DNA of 64,000 bases from Desulfobulbaceae bacterium (lineage in GTDB: Bacteria; Desulfobacterota; Desulfobulbia; Desulfobulbales; Desulfurivibrionaceae). Location: assembly GCA_004332195.1 (NCBI GenBank), contig SJBG01000007.1, positions 41,158 to 105,157 on the forward strand, given 5' to 3'. Below, one piece after another: positions 8,951-18,074 of this stretch (position 1 is the stretch's first letter; each line of letters opens with the position of its first letter). Below the pieces are notes generated by a model, which saw only the letters and a list, made by a program, of their open reading frames with translations, made no database searches and was not told the origin of the DNA. The translations under genes were made by a program, and so were the position numbers.

Positions 8951-9937
8951 GTGACTTCAACCCAGGAGGTGTATGACCTGATTATTATCGGCGGCGGGCC
9001 GGGGGGGCTAACCGCCGGGATTTATGCCAAGCGGGCGGCCCTAAATACCGTGCTGATCGACAAAGGCTTGCCCGGCGGGCAGATGAACAACACCGCTATC
9101 ATTGAAAACTGGCCAGGAACCGCATCGATTACCGGGGCCGAGCTTTCCGTCGCCATGGCCCAGCACGCCACCTCCTACGGTCTGGAAATAAAACAACGAG
9201 AAGTGACGGCCATCGAACCGGGGCTCGACCATCATCTGGTCCGTTTGGATGATGGTGAAAAGATGCGGGCCCTGAGCTTAATCCTCTCGGCTGGTGGCAG
9301 TCCTCGTAAGCTGGGGGTGCCGGGAGAGCACGAAAATTATGGCAAAGGGGTATCTTTCTGTGCGGTCTGCGACGGCTTCTTCTTTCGCAACAAAACCGTG
9401 GTGGTGGTAGGGGGCGGAGACACGGCCCTGGAGGAATCCCTGTATCTAGCCAAAATCGCCACCAAAGTTTATCTGCTGCATCGGCGCGACCGTTTTCGGG
9501 GCGGAATGATCCTGCAAAAACGCGTGCAAGCCCAGGAGAAAATCGAAATCCTCCTCAACACGGTGGTTAGGGCGATTAAAAGCGATGACAGCGGAGTCAG
9601 GGGAGTTGCCACGGAAAACCTGGCAAGCGGCGAAAAGAGTGAGTTGGCCTGCGATGGGGTTTTTGTCTTTATCGGCTTTAAGCCGGATAGTTCGCTGGTT
9701 CCGGCTGGCACCAAGATGAACGCCGACGGCTACGTGACCACCGACGACAAGTGTGAAACCTGCATCTCCGGCATCTTCGCGGTGGGCGATCTGCGAGCAA
9801 AGCACGTCAAACAGATCATCACCGCCGCCGCCGATGGTTGCACCGCAGCCCAAGCCGCCGCCCGCTACGTGGAAAGTCGCCGGGGTGGGGTGGCTCAGTT
9901 TGAGTTTGAGTTTGAGAAAGGGGGTTTGGTGTTTTAG
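8951..9937 (+). CDS. trxB: Thioredoxin reductase (NADPH)
   Basis: 328 aa FAD/NADPH flavoprotein of the low-molecular-weight TrxR class; passes electrons from NAD(P)H through FAD and the active-site disulfide to thioredoxin. Visible: FAD GxGxxG (IIGGGPGGL, about 12-20), redox pair C137-A-V-C140, NADPH site VVVGGGDTALEE, and the C-terminal FAD motif GIFAVGDLR. Start is GTG at 8951 with GGGGAGGC upstream. The C-terminus ends in a small repeat, phenylalanine-glutamate three times, from a hexanucleotide tandem (about 9899-9917); normal TrxB ends earlier, so this is a tail extension. Confidence 0.95.
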   Translation: MTSTQEVYDLIIIGGGPGGLTAGIYAKRAALNTVLIDKGLPGGQMNNTAIIENWPGTASITGAELSVAMAQHATSYGLEIKQREVTAIEPGLDHHLVRLDDGEKMRALSLILSAGGSPRKLGVPGEHENYGKGVSFCAVCDGFFFRNKTVVVVGGGDTALEESLYLAKIATKVYLLHRRDRFRGGMILQKRVQAQEKIEILLNTVVRAIKSDDSGVRGVATENLASGEKSELACDGVFVFIGFKPDSSLVPAGTKMNADGYVTTDDKCETCISGIFAVGDLRAKHVKQIITAAADGCTAAQAAARYVESRRGGVAQFEFEFEKGGLVF

Positions 9938-9961
9938 AGACGGATTGCTAGAGAAAGAAAG

Positions 9962-9990
9962 TTGACAACGCCTTTGGTGCTTCCTAAAAT
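9962..9990 (+). promoter_or_regulatory. Probable sigma70-type promoter of ssb
   Basis: TTGACA (9962-9967), 17-bp spacer, TAAAAT (9985-9990), about 60 nt upstream of the ssb ATG. Consensus -35 and ideal spacing. Confidence 0.55.
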
Positions 9991-10052
9991 GACAAAACTT
10001 TTTGCTAATTGCGTAAGCAATCGTCCACTCAGCCAGCCAGCGAGGTAGCTTT

Positions 10053-10460
10053 ATGATCAACAAAGTCATGCTCATCGGTAATTTAGGGGCCGACCCGGAA
10101 GTTCGTTATTCGCAAAGCGGGGACGCCGTCACCACCTTCCGCATTGCCACCACCGAGGTCTGGAAAAAGCAAGACGGCAGCAAGGAAGAGCAGACCGAAT
10201 GGCATCGCATCGTGGCCTTCAAGCGACTGGGGGAGATTTGCGGAGAATACCTTGCCAAGGGCTCCCGGGTTTATATCGAAGGCCGGATCCAAAACCGCAA
10301 ATGGCAAGACAAGGATGGTAACGACCGCTATATCAGCGAAATCGTCGCCCGCGAGATGAAAATGCTCTCGCCCCGCGGCGCCGGCGGTGATTTAAGCGCT
10401 CAAACCACGAACGAACCGCCCACCCCTGAACCACCCATCGGGGATGATGTCCCATTCTAA
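10053..10460 (+). CDS. ssb: Single-stranded DNA-binding protein
   Basis: 135 aa. N-terminal OB fold (about 1-105) with the typical start [19 protein letters not shown] and the core [22 protein letters not shown]; then a short Pro/Thr-rich linker and the acidic tip DDVPF, which docks replication and repair partners. Binds ssDNA as a tetramer in replication, recombination and repair. ATG follows GAGGTAGCTTT. Stands alone behind its own promoter; the linker is short compared with E. coli SSB. Confidence 0.95.
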   Translation: MINKVMLIGNLGADPEVRYSQSGDAVTTFRIATTEVWKKQDGSKEEQTEWHRIVAFKRLGEICGEYLAKGSRVYIEGRIQNRKWQDKDGNDRYISEIVAREMKMLSPRGAGGDLSAQTTNEPPTPEPPIGDDVPF

Positions 10461-10629
10461 AAAAAGCGAGACCAGGCAGGATCACGCGAGGACGCGCGGC
10501 TATGACGGTTGTGGCCCGCTCAACCACGACAAACCGCGGGGCGTAGAGCCCCCGCCAAAGTAAACCCCTAATCGATAGCCCCCAGAGCGTTGCCACGACG
10601 ATGGCTTGCTTTTTTAGGTCGCGCAACCT

Positions 10630-11937
10630 ATGACCACCACTCGCCGTCACCCCGCCGAAATTCCCCGCCTGGTTTATGCCAATGCCCTGGGAGAAATCAA
10701 GGACCTGCCCGAGTTGCTTATGGCGGGGCGCAGCGGCCGTAGTTTCCAAATGCCGGAGTTGAAGGCCCTGCTCCCCCTGCCGCCGGGCAGTGAACTCTTC
10801 CTCCTGCCCGAGCGGCTGCCGGTAGGGTTTGACCCAGACGATGGACAACCTCGGCTGCTCGAGGATGACCCCGATAAGCCCGGCGCTCCAGTCCAGGCGG
10901 TGGCCGCCTTCATGGCCCCGGCCCACACTGCCACCTTATGGGCTGCTTTTCGGAAAAAAACCCCCGAGGTCGCTCCCTTGCCCCTGTTCGCCTATACCGC
11001 AGTGGGGTGGCACGATGACCGGTTCTGGGTCTGCGGCTTTCGCAGCGATACCGATCAGCGTCAGGATTTTGGCCGTTATCGGGCACAATCTCCGCGGCGG
11101 CGAACCAGGGAACGCCTGGCGGCCTTTCCGGCCAATCGCTTGATCCAGCACTTGGGCAAATGTTGCCTGACTTACGGTTGCCCAGCGGCGATCAACTATT
11201 TCATGGACCACTTCGAGGCTCCTCTGCCCACCTCTCCAAGTTGCAATGCCCGGTGCCTGGGCTGTATTTCCCTGCAAGCATCGGAGTGCTGCCCGGCCAC
11301 CCAGGAGCGGATCAAGTTCGTCCCGAGCGCTGCGGAAATTGCCGAAATAGCCACCGCCCACCTGCAAAAAACCAACCATCTGGTCAGCTTCGGTCAGGGC
11401 TGCGAGGGTGAACCCTTGCTCCAGGCCGCAACTATCGCCGCCGCCATCAAGTTGATCCGTCGCCACACCACCAAGGGCCGAATCAACTGCAACACCAACG
11501 CCGGTCGACCGGAAGCGGTGGCCGCCCTGAGCGCTGCCGGTCTTGATGCCATGCGGGTCAGCCTCAATAGCGCCCAAGGAAAATACCACCAGCGCTATTA
11601 TCGTCCGGTTGATTTCAGTCTTAACGAGGTCCGGGAATCAATCCGGATCATGAAAAGGGCGGGAAAATTTGTTTCACTGAATTACTTTATCATGCCTGGT
11701 TTCAGCGATGACCCGGCGGAATTTGCCGCCTTAAGCGACCTGATCGCCGACTATTCCCCGGATTTTCTCCAGTTACGCAATCTCAACATGGATCCGGACT
11801 GGTATCTCGATGAACTGAATTTCCAACCCACCGGTCCGGCTATCGGCATTGGCGGCTGGCAGACGGCCCTGGCTCAGCGATTTCCCGATCTCGGCTTTGG
11901 TTACTTCAACCCACCCCCCCGACCACGAGGCAGCTAA
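10630..11937 (+). CDS. Radical SAM protein with long N-terminal extension, function unknown
   Basis: 435 aa. The AdoMet radical cluster motif CNARCLGC gives C205, C209 and C212 (CxxxCxxC), followed by glycine-rich FGQGCEGEPLL and a TIM-barrel with NTNAGRPEAVAAL and RVSLNSAQ. The first 190 residues are not a recognised domain; they are Pro-rich, then hold a CCLTYGC stretch (about 178-184) that could bind a metal. I recognise the family (radical SAM proteins common in Desulfobacterota) but not the reaction. The start ATG lacks a strong Shine-Dalgarno. The downstream cation-efflux gene follows within 27 nt. Confidence 0.75.
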   Translation: MTTTRRHPAEIPRLVYANALGEIKDLPELLMAGRSGRSFQMPELKALLPLPPGSELFLLPERLPVGFDPDDGQPRLLEDDPDKPGAPVQAVAAFMAPAHTATLWAAFRKKTPEVAPLPLFAYTAVGWHDDRFWVCGFRSDTDQRQDFGRYRAQSPRRRTRERLAAFPANRLIQHLGKCCLTYGCPAAINYFMDHFEAPLPTSPSCNARCLGCISLQASECCPATQERIKFVPSAAEIAEIATAHLQKTNHLVSFGQGCEGEPLLQAATIAAAIKLIRRHTTKGRINCNTNAGRPEAVAALSAAGLDAMRVSLNSAQGKYHQRYYRPVDFSLNEVRESIRIMKRAGKFVSLNYFIMPGFSDDPAEFAALSDLIADYSPDFLQLRNLNMDPDWYLDELNFQPTGPAIGIGGWQTALAQRFPDLGFGYFNPPPRPRGS

Positions 11938-11963
11938 TAATCCTGGAGCATAAAGGCCGCCTG

Positions 11964-12855
11964 ATGAGGCTGGCCGCCCTGGCCTCGGTGACGGTGGCCA
12001 CAACTCTGATTGTGGTTAAGTTTGTCGCTTGGCACCTCACCGGTTCGACCAGCCTGCTGGCCTCGGTAGTGGATTCCCTGGTGAATTTTACCGCCTCAAT
12101 CATCAACCTGGTAGCCATCCACTACTCTCTGAAAAAGTCCGACAGTGAGCACCGCTTTGGCCACGGTAAGGCAGAGGCTTTGGCCGGGTTGGCCCAAGCC
12201 TCGTTCATCACCGGCAGCGCTATCTTTTTGCTGATCTATGCCGCTAATCGTCTGGTTGCGCCCCGGCACCTGGAGAATGTTGACCTCGGATTGTTGGTCA
12301 TGCTTTTTTCCCTGGCCCTGACCTCAGCACTGGTCGCATTTCAACGCTATGTAATCCGAAAAACCGGATCTCTAGCCATCCGGGCCGACTCCCTGCATTG
12401 CCTCACCGATCTTCTCACCAACCTGGTCATCATCGCCGCGCTCTATCTCACCCGACTGGGGCTACTCTGGGCTGATCCCCTGCTGGCCATGGGTGTCGCC
12501 CTTTACATTCTCCACAGCACTGTCCGGATAGTCCGGGCAGCGCTCCGACACCTGATGGACCAAGAGCTGGCCCCGGAGGTCAAGGCCCAAATCAGGAAAA
12601 TCGCCCAGGTTGACCATCGGGTGCTGGGAATTCACGACTTGCGAACCCGCCAGTCCCGGCCGGACCAAGTTAATCCAGTTCCATCTCGACCTGCAGGCCA
12701 ATCTTCCCCTTCATGAAGCCCATGCCATTGGCAAACAGGTTGAAAAAAGCCTGGCAACAATCCATCCCGAGGCCGACATTATCATCCATCAAGATCCCGC
12801 CGCCGAACACTCCCCGTTAGATAAACGCCCCACCCAACGGGCAAAAAGGGGCTGA
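11964..12855 (+). pseudogene. Cation diffusion facilitator (FieF-like), frameshifted near the 3' end
   Basis: Encodes the six-helix CDF fold of FieF/YiiP zinc/iron-proton antiporters: SLLASVVDSLVNF (TM2 metal site Asp), SEHRFGHGKAEALAGL (zinc site motif), RADSLHCLTDL (TM5 site). Frame 1 runs to GIHDLRTRQS and then turns into nonsense; the family continuation (TKLIQFHLDLQANLPLHEAH, ending DIIIHQDP) follows in frame +1. A single extra C in the CCC at 12655-12657 explains the break. Either a recent pseudogene or an assembly error; if corrected, a full-length protein of about 297 aa results. No better start than ATG 11964 is visible, although homology suggests a few residues upstream. Confidence 0.8.
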
Positions 12856-12865
12856 CGGCTTCATT

Positions 12866-14137
12866 ATGCGCTCTTTACTACAATCACGCCGCTTTCTGCC
12901 TTACTTTGTGACCCAGGCGTTGGGGGCATTCAACGACAATCTGTTTCGCTTTGCCTTGATGTTCTCCCTGGCTTTCGTATCGGCCCAAGATCTGAATATC
13001 AATGTCAACGTGCTGATGAATTTAGCGGCCGGTTTGTTCATTCTGCCGTTTCTTCTGTTTTCAGGTCTGGCGGGCCTGCTTGCCGATCGTTATGACAAGG
13101 CGAAGATGGCCCGGGTCTTGAAGCTGACCGAGTTGTTGCTGATGATTCTGGCGGCCGGGAGTTTTCTGCTGGGCTCCTGGTTTTTCCTGCTGGCCCTGCT
13201 TTTTTGATGGGAACCCAATCGGCGATGTTCGGACCACTCAAATACGCGATCCTGCCTCAACATTTGGCCCAGGACGATCTGGTCCGGGCCAATGGTTGGG
13301 TGGGCCTGGGCACCTTCCTGGCGATTTTATTCGGCTCGGTGGGGGGCGGCCTGCTTGTCGGCATGGACGAGAACCTCCGCTACTTGATGATCGGCGGGGC
13401 GGTAGTGGTGGTGGCGGCTTTAGGTCTATTGGCCTCGCTGTTTATCCCCCCGGCTCCCGCCACCCAGCCCGATCAGCCTTGGATAATTAATCCCCTACGG
13501 CAAACCTGGCGGGTTATGCGTGACGCGCCCCGCCCCGTGATTTCGGTCATTTTCGCCATCGGTTGGTTCTGGCTGATTGGATCGGGCTACCTGACTAAAG
13601 TTTCCCAATTTTATCCGCGAGGTGCTGGGTGGTGATGAAGGGGTTGGCACTCTGTTGCTGGCGATGTTTGCCATCGGGGTGGGTTTAGGCGCGCTGCTGG
13701 TCGGTTACGGCAGCCGCGGGCGAATCCTGCCGCAAATTGCCCCGCTGGCTGCCCTGGCGATTGTCCTGATCAGTATAATCTGGCATTTCCTGGCCGTCGG
13801 CTTTACCCCTGCCGCGACTCCTTCGCTGCAAGCTTTCCTGCGGCAGCCAGGCGCATTGGGGATCGTACTCTGCGTGGGGTTTACCGGGGTGGCCGGCGGA
13901 CTCTATATCGTTCCGCTATACAGCTATTTGCAGCAGCGAGCGCCGGCCCCAACCCGCGCCCGGATCATTGGCGCGCTGAATGTGGTCAGTTCCCTGTTTA
14001 TGATCGGTGGCGCGCTGCTGGCCATGGCCCTGTTCGGGGTGTTTGCCATTAAATTAACGACCTTCTTCCTGTTATTCGGATTAAGTGGCCTGCTCATTGG
14101 CCTGGCCGCCATGATCATTCCCAACGACTGGCCCTGA
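12866..14137 (+). pseudogene. LplT/Aas-type MFS transporter, two frameshifts
   Basis: Three consecutive frames together give one MFS protein: YFVTQALGAFNDNLFR (the LplT/Aas-type motif), GLAGLLADRYDK (MFS loop 2-3), then GTQSAMFGPLKYAILP, LGGDEGVGTLLLAMFAIG and a C-terminal helix bundle. Break 1 is a missing T in the T-run 13200-13205 (frame would read LFLMGTQSA). Break 2 is an extra A near 13597-13599 (would read LTKFPNFIREVLGG). LplT homologues flip lysophospholipids across the inner membrane, usually next to or fused to an acyltransferase/acyl-ACP synthetase (Aas), which is absent here. Status (real pseudogene or assembly error) cannot be settled from the sequence. Confidence 0.75.
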
Positions 14138-14152
14138 CCTTACCCCCGGCCA

Positions 14153-14910
14153 TCAGCTACAGGCTCGACCTTTGAGACCAAAAAAGAACTTAAGGCCTTT
14201 ACGCACGGTACTGGAAAAGATCTTTGGCGAAAAAACTGAACCAATTACCTTTTTGTTGATCTCGCTCAGGGTTGGGTAGGGGTGAATGGCCGAGGCAATT
14301 TTTGCCAATCTCACACCACCGTTCACAATCGCCACCCACTCGCTTAAGATATCCCCGGCTTGAGGCCCCAGGATCTGCATGCCAAGGGGTTTCCCTTTAA
14401 GGTGAACAGGCGCATCCGGGTGAGGCCCATCGCCAGGTTGATGACGAAAAAAGGAAAAAGCGGCACCAGGCGAAGGGAAAAAAGATAAAAAGCGCCATCT
14501 TTTTCGATGCCGTTGTTGATCGGGACAAGCCGGTCACTAAACTTACTCTGCACCCATTCCCGCAGCAGGAAACGAGAAACCAGGCAAGCCAGGGTGGCGC
14601 CAATGATGCTGGCAAAGGAGACGGCCACCGTGCCGACCCCAAGCCCAAACAAAGCGCCGCCGGCCAAGGTGAGTACCGCGGCCCCAGGCAGCGACAAGGC
14701 GGTTACCGCTATATAAATCCCCATATAGGCGATGACAACAGGGAAACGGTTTTCTAAATAGAGTGCTTGAAATTTGTCCTGTGAGGCCTTGACGTATTCG
14801 AGGGTAAAATACTGCCCCAGATCAAAATACCAAAAGACTATAATCCCGAAGGTGATAAAGCAACCAATGAGTATCTTTTGGATAATTTTCCTGTGCTGGT
14901 CATCTGCCAT
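14153..14910 (-). pseudogene. VTT-domain/FAD oxidoreductase fusion, large internal deletion
   Basis: The minus strand starts with a VTT (TVP38/DedA-like) membrane domain: LSLPGAAVLTLAGGALFG and SIIGATLACLVSRFLL, up to NLAMGLTRMRLFT. It then jumps directly, with a frame change near 14385-14400, to the last 75 residues of a mercuric-reductase-like disulfide oxidoreductase: GPQAGDILSEWVA, IHPYPTLSEINKKV, FFFGLKGRA. In intact fusion proteins of this kind roughly 500 residues (end of VTT, FAD and NAD domains) lie between these points. I infer an internal deletion removing the catalytic part. The remaining 188-aa frame has an intact start (ATG 14910) and could still make a truncated membrane protein. 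Confidence 0.75.
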
Positions 14911-14998
14911 AATTTTCTATCCATAGGAGCCCGTGAGGAAGCAAGGGTTACAAGGTTACGCTGATTTTTTGTTACGCTGATTTTTTGCGCAGCCCTTT

Positions 14999-15141
14999 AG
15001 GCTACCTTGAAAAGGTAGCTATTTTGTTCGAGTTTACGGCACGTAAAAAAATTACCACGGGCATATGGTTGATATTCCAAAGATAATTTTTTGAGCATAA
15101 CGCAGAAATCGGGCGAAAGAACAATTTTTCAAAGTGGCTTT
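14999..15141 (+). repeat. Dispersed MITE-like element, copy D (short form)
   Basis: Plus orientation, between glk and the VTT pseudogene (both minus strand). Its right end abuts the glucokinase stop codon (15141-15143). Left end TAGGCTACCTTGAAAA is slightly diverged internally. Confidence 0.9.
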
Positions 15142-16109
15142 TAGTTTAAGCCCTGATCAAGAATTTGCTGGCCATAAAAAGCGGCGCCCCAGAGGCCGCT
15201 GTCCTGGTTGTCGATAAGAAAAACCGGAATATTTACCAAGAGGTGGTTCATGGTGGGTGAATTCAGCAGCTCAGCCCGAAAATTTTCATGGGTCAGGATC
15301 TCGGGGTTACTGGCCGCCACTCCGCCGGTGATGTACAGCCCGCCCAGGGCCAGCATCTTAAGGGCGTAGTCTCGACAAACCCGACCATAGAATCTGGCGA
15401 ACCACGCCAACGTTTCGGATTCCGGGGTAAAACGGGCGGTGACTTCGCGTGGTTCCAACTCCTCGCCGGAGAGAAACCAATGCAGGTAACTCAGGCCACG
15501 GCCGGAGACTACCAGATTGCCGGTGATATGATTCCGGCCGCTTTTTTCTCGGTAGAACTCCTGAAAGGCAAACTCCCGAGGAGCAACAAAGGGGAAATAA
15601 GCATGCCCACCCTCAGAGGGCAGGGCCAGCAAGCCATGGCCGGCAACCGGCACCAGACTGGCCATGCCAAGCGCGGTGCCGGCGCCAAGAACGCCGATGA
15701 CCCCGTCATCCACGACTTTTCCCGCGAGGATAAGGCGAGCCGACTTCCCCACCGGCGAACGGCAAGCATAGGCCTGAGCGACAAAATCGTTGATCAGACA
15801 CCCCCGGCGCAAAGCTTTTTTGTTTTCTTTGCTACTAAGATCAAGAGCCCAAGAGATATAGGGCGGAGCGCAGAATATCCCCTGCTCCACCGGGCCGGCG
15901 ATCGCGATGATCGCGATGTCGATCTGCTCAACCGGAAGGGTAAAATCACTGAGACGCAGTTGTTCAAGAAGTTGCGGAAATGAGGCGGCCCCTTTGGTTG
16001 GCAGCCGCTTCGCGCCAACCAAAGTCAGCGTGCCGTTTTGGTCAGTCTGAAAATGGGCAAAACGGCTGTTGGTGCCGCCGATATCGGCGGCAAGAATAGT
16101 TTTTATCAA
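15141..16109 (-). CDS. glk: Glucokinase
   Basis: 322 aa, Pfam Glucokinase (E. coli Glk-like) rather than ROK type. ATP-binding ADIGGTNSRFAHF at the N-terminus, INDFVAQAYA (catalytic Asp), VLGAGTALGMA (LGAGTGLG motif with Gly to Ala), LPSEGGHAYFPF (sugar binding), and YITGGVAASNPE near the C-terminus. Phosphorylates glucose with ATP in the cytosol to feed glycolysis; gpmI elsewhere in the window is consistent with a working lower pathway. Alone on its strand. The ATG at 16109 follows a weak purine stretch (AAAAACGGAAAAAT), not a clear Shine-Dalgarno. Confidence 0.93.
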   Translation of the reverse strand: MIKTILAADIGGTNSRFAHFQTDQNGTLTLVGAKRLPTKGAASFPQLLEQLRLSDFTLPVEQIDIAIIAIAGPVEQGIFCAPPYISWALDLSSKENKKALRRGCLINDFVAQAYACRSPVGKSARLILAGKVVDDGVIGVLGAGTALGMASLVPVAGHGLLALPSEGGHAYFPFVAPREFAFQEFYREKSGRNHITGNLVVSGRGLSYLHWFLSGEELEPREVTARFTPESETLAWFARFYGRVCRDYALKMLALGGLYITGGVAASNPEILTHENFRAELLNSPTMNHLLVNIPVFLIDNQDSGLWGAAFYGQQILDQGLN

Positions 16110-16439
16110 TATTTTTCCGTTTTTTTTGCCCTGGAGTCAAACTTCGTCCGTACTTGCGAGGATATATTGCCATTGCCCTTCGGGCAAAAGGGTTGAGAGT
16201 TGGGGGTGATTCATAATTCAAAAAAAGCAAAAAAATGTTTTTCCGCCACGCTAACCTACTACCGTCAAGTTGAGTTGCGCAAGGATTAATCACCCGAAAA
16301 ACCGTTGTTAAACCTTATTTTCTTGAAAAACCACATCGCACATGGCATGTATGGATATTCGTCTGGTCGGAAACTGTGGTAAAATTCAAAAAAAACAATG
16401 CCGATTTTGGTGCCCCGGCAAAATGTGGAGCAGAATAAC
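16110..16439 (+). other. Divergent intergenic region with possible hcyS promoter
   Basis: 330 bp without a coding frame between glk (minus) and the ThiS-like gene (plus). An extended -10 candidate TGGTAAAAT (16377-16385) sits about 55 nt before hcyS, without a clear -35. I see no riboswitch I can name; an S-box or methionine leader would be expected here if expression follows methionine, and covariance-model searches could test that. Confidence 0.3.
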
Positions 16440-16667
16440 ATGCGAATTACGGTTAATGGTGAGGTCCGAGATTTTCCCGGCGATGAAGTAACAGTGTCTC
16501 AGGTTCTGGCTCAACAGCAAGTGGAATCGCCGGACATGGTGGCGGTGCAGGTCAACGGCGCCTTTGTTGACAAGGGGGAATTTGCCGGTTCACATCTGCA
16601 AGATGGCGACAGCGTGGAATTTCTCTACTTCATGGGCGGCGGCGCGGAGGTTGACCACACTTCATGA
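16440..16667 (+). CDS. hcyS: ThiS-like sulfur carrier protein with masked C-terminus (HcyS-type)
   Basis: 75 aa beta-grasp protein: MRITVNGEVRDFPGDEVTVSQVL..., VAVQVNGAFVDKGEF, LQDGDSVEFLYFMGGG. Active ThiS/MoaD proteins end exactly in Gly-Gly, where thiocarboxylate forms. Here G66-G67-G68 is followed by seven more residues (AEVDHTS), so a protease must trim it before adenylation. A JAMM protease and a ThiF-like enzyme lie in the same cluster, next to an O-acetylhomoserine sulfhydrylase. This is the gene set of the protein-thiocarboxylate homocysteine pathway described for Wolinella succinogenes (HcyS/HcyD/HcyF/MetY). ATG 16440 is preceded by GGAGCAGAATAAC. The stop overlaps the metY start by 4 nt. 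Confidence 0.82.
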   Translation: MRITVNGEVRDFPGDEVTVSQVLAQQQVESPDMVAVQVNGAFVDKGEFAGSHLQDGDSVEFLYFMGGGAEVDHTS

Positions 16668-17947
16668 GCGGATTTGCCACCAGGGCGGTGCATGGCCCAA
16701 CAATCGCCGCCCCTGGGGGTGCCCCTGGGGGTGCCCCTGGGGCCAAACCTGGGGCCGACCCTAGCGGGGACCCGCACGGCTCCCTGCGTCCACCGGTCTA
16801 TGACACCGTCGCCTTTGCCTTCGCCAGCGCCGAGGATATCGCCGCCGCCTTTGCCGGACGCAAGGCGGCTCACGCCTATTCGCGAATAACCAACCCCACC
16901 GTAACCGAGCTTGAGCGTCGGGTCCAGGCCCTAGCGGGCGGGCAAGGGGTGATGGCCCTGGCCTCGGGGATGGCGGCGATCTCAACGACCATCATGGCCC
17001 TGGCCGAGGCCGGCGCCAATATTGTCGCCGCCCGTTCCCTGTTTGGTAATACCACCTCGCTGCTGGCCCATACTTTGGCTCCCTGGGGGCTGGAAGCACG
17101 ATTTGTCGATATGAACGATCAAGAGGCGGTAACGGCGGCTATTGACAACCATACCCGGGCCGTTTTCTGCGAAAGTATTACCAACCCCCAGCTCGAAGTC
17201 GCCGATATTCCAGCCCTGGCCGCCCTGACCCGGAAACGCGGCGTACCCTTGATCATTGACAACACCGCCCCCACCTTTTACCTCTGCCGGGCCGGGGAGC
17301 TGGGGGCCGATATTGAAATCATCTCCAGCACCAAGTACATTTCAGGGGGCGGCTCGACGGTGGGGGGGCTGATCATCGATCACGGCACCTTTCCCTGGGC
17401 CCGGGCCCCCCGTATGGCCAAGTTTGCCGAGAGCTTCGGCCCCTTTGCCTTCCTGGCGGCCCTGCGCCGGGAAATTTCCCGCAATATTGGGGCCTGCCTC
17501 GCCCCCCACAACGCCTACCTCCAAACCCTGGGTTTGGAAACTCTGGCCCTGCGAGTGGAAAAAAGCTGCCAAAATGCCCTTGATCTGGCTCATTACCTGC
17601 GGCATCAGCCAAAAGTGGCAGAGGTAAACTACCCAGGACTGACCGACAATCCTTTTCATCTGCTGGCTGACCGCCAATTTTCCGGGCGCTACGGGGGTAT
17701 CCTAACCTTTGACCTGGGCGAGAGGGCGCGCTGTTTCGCCTGCCTGAATAAACTGCGTTTGATCAAACGGGCGACCAACATTAATGATAACAAAACTTTA
17801 GCCATCCACCCGGCCTCCACCATTTTCGCCGAATTTACCCGCCCGGAATTAGAGGTCATGGGGGTGGGAGAAGGAATGATCAGAATCTCAACGGGCATCG
17901 AAGACCCCGCGGACCTGCAACAGGACCTGGCGCAGGCTATCAGCTAA
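16664..17947 (+). CDS. metY: O-acetylhomoserine sulfhydrylase-like PLP enzyme (MetY)
   Basis: 427 aa Cys/Met-metabolism PLP protein. Schiff-base lysine K224 in ISSTKYISGGG, substrate/phosphate segments YSRITNPTVTELERR, LASGMAAIST, FCESITNPQLEVADI and IDNTAPTF; C-terminal VMGVGEGMIRISTGIED is as in MetY. In this context it would condense O-acetylhomoserine with sulfide delivered as HcyS thiocarboxylate to give homocysteine. ATGA overlap with hcyS couples translation. Near the N-terminus three 12-bp repeats (16709-16742, unit GCCCCTGGGGGT) add an APGGAPGGAPG spacer that other MetY proteins lack. O-succinylhomoserine or cystathionine chemistry cannot be excluded from the sequence alone. Confidence 0.88.
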   Translation: MSGFATRAVHGPTIAAPGGAPGGAPGAKPGADPSGDPHGSLRPPVYDTVAFAFASAEDIAAAFAGRKAAHAYSRITNPTVTELERRVQALAGGQGVMALASGMAAISTTIMALAEAGANIVAARSLFGNTTSLLAHTLAPWGLEARFVDMNDQEAVTAAIDNHTRAVFCESITNPQLEVADIPALAALTRKRGVPLIIDNTAPTFYLCRAGELGADIEIISSTKYISGGGSTVGGLIIDHGTFPWARAPRMAKFAESFGPFAFLAALRREISRNIGACLAPHNAYLQTLGLETLALRVEKSCQNALDLAHYLRHQPKVAEVNYPGLTDNPFHLLADRQFSGRYGGILTFDLGERARCFACLNKLRLIKRATNINDNKTLAIHPASTIFAEFTRPELEVMGVGEGMIRISTGIEDPADLQQDLAQAIS

Positions 17948-18074
17948 ATGGGGGCTGCGGCGTTTAGCGGTTAGTCGTTAGTTGCCGACAGCTAACAGTT
18001 AATCGCTATTGCAAATCCGATCATCACTAAAAAGTCGGCCATAATTACCTGTATTGCCGACGGGGAACTCGAAG

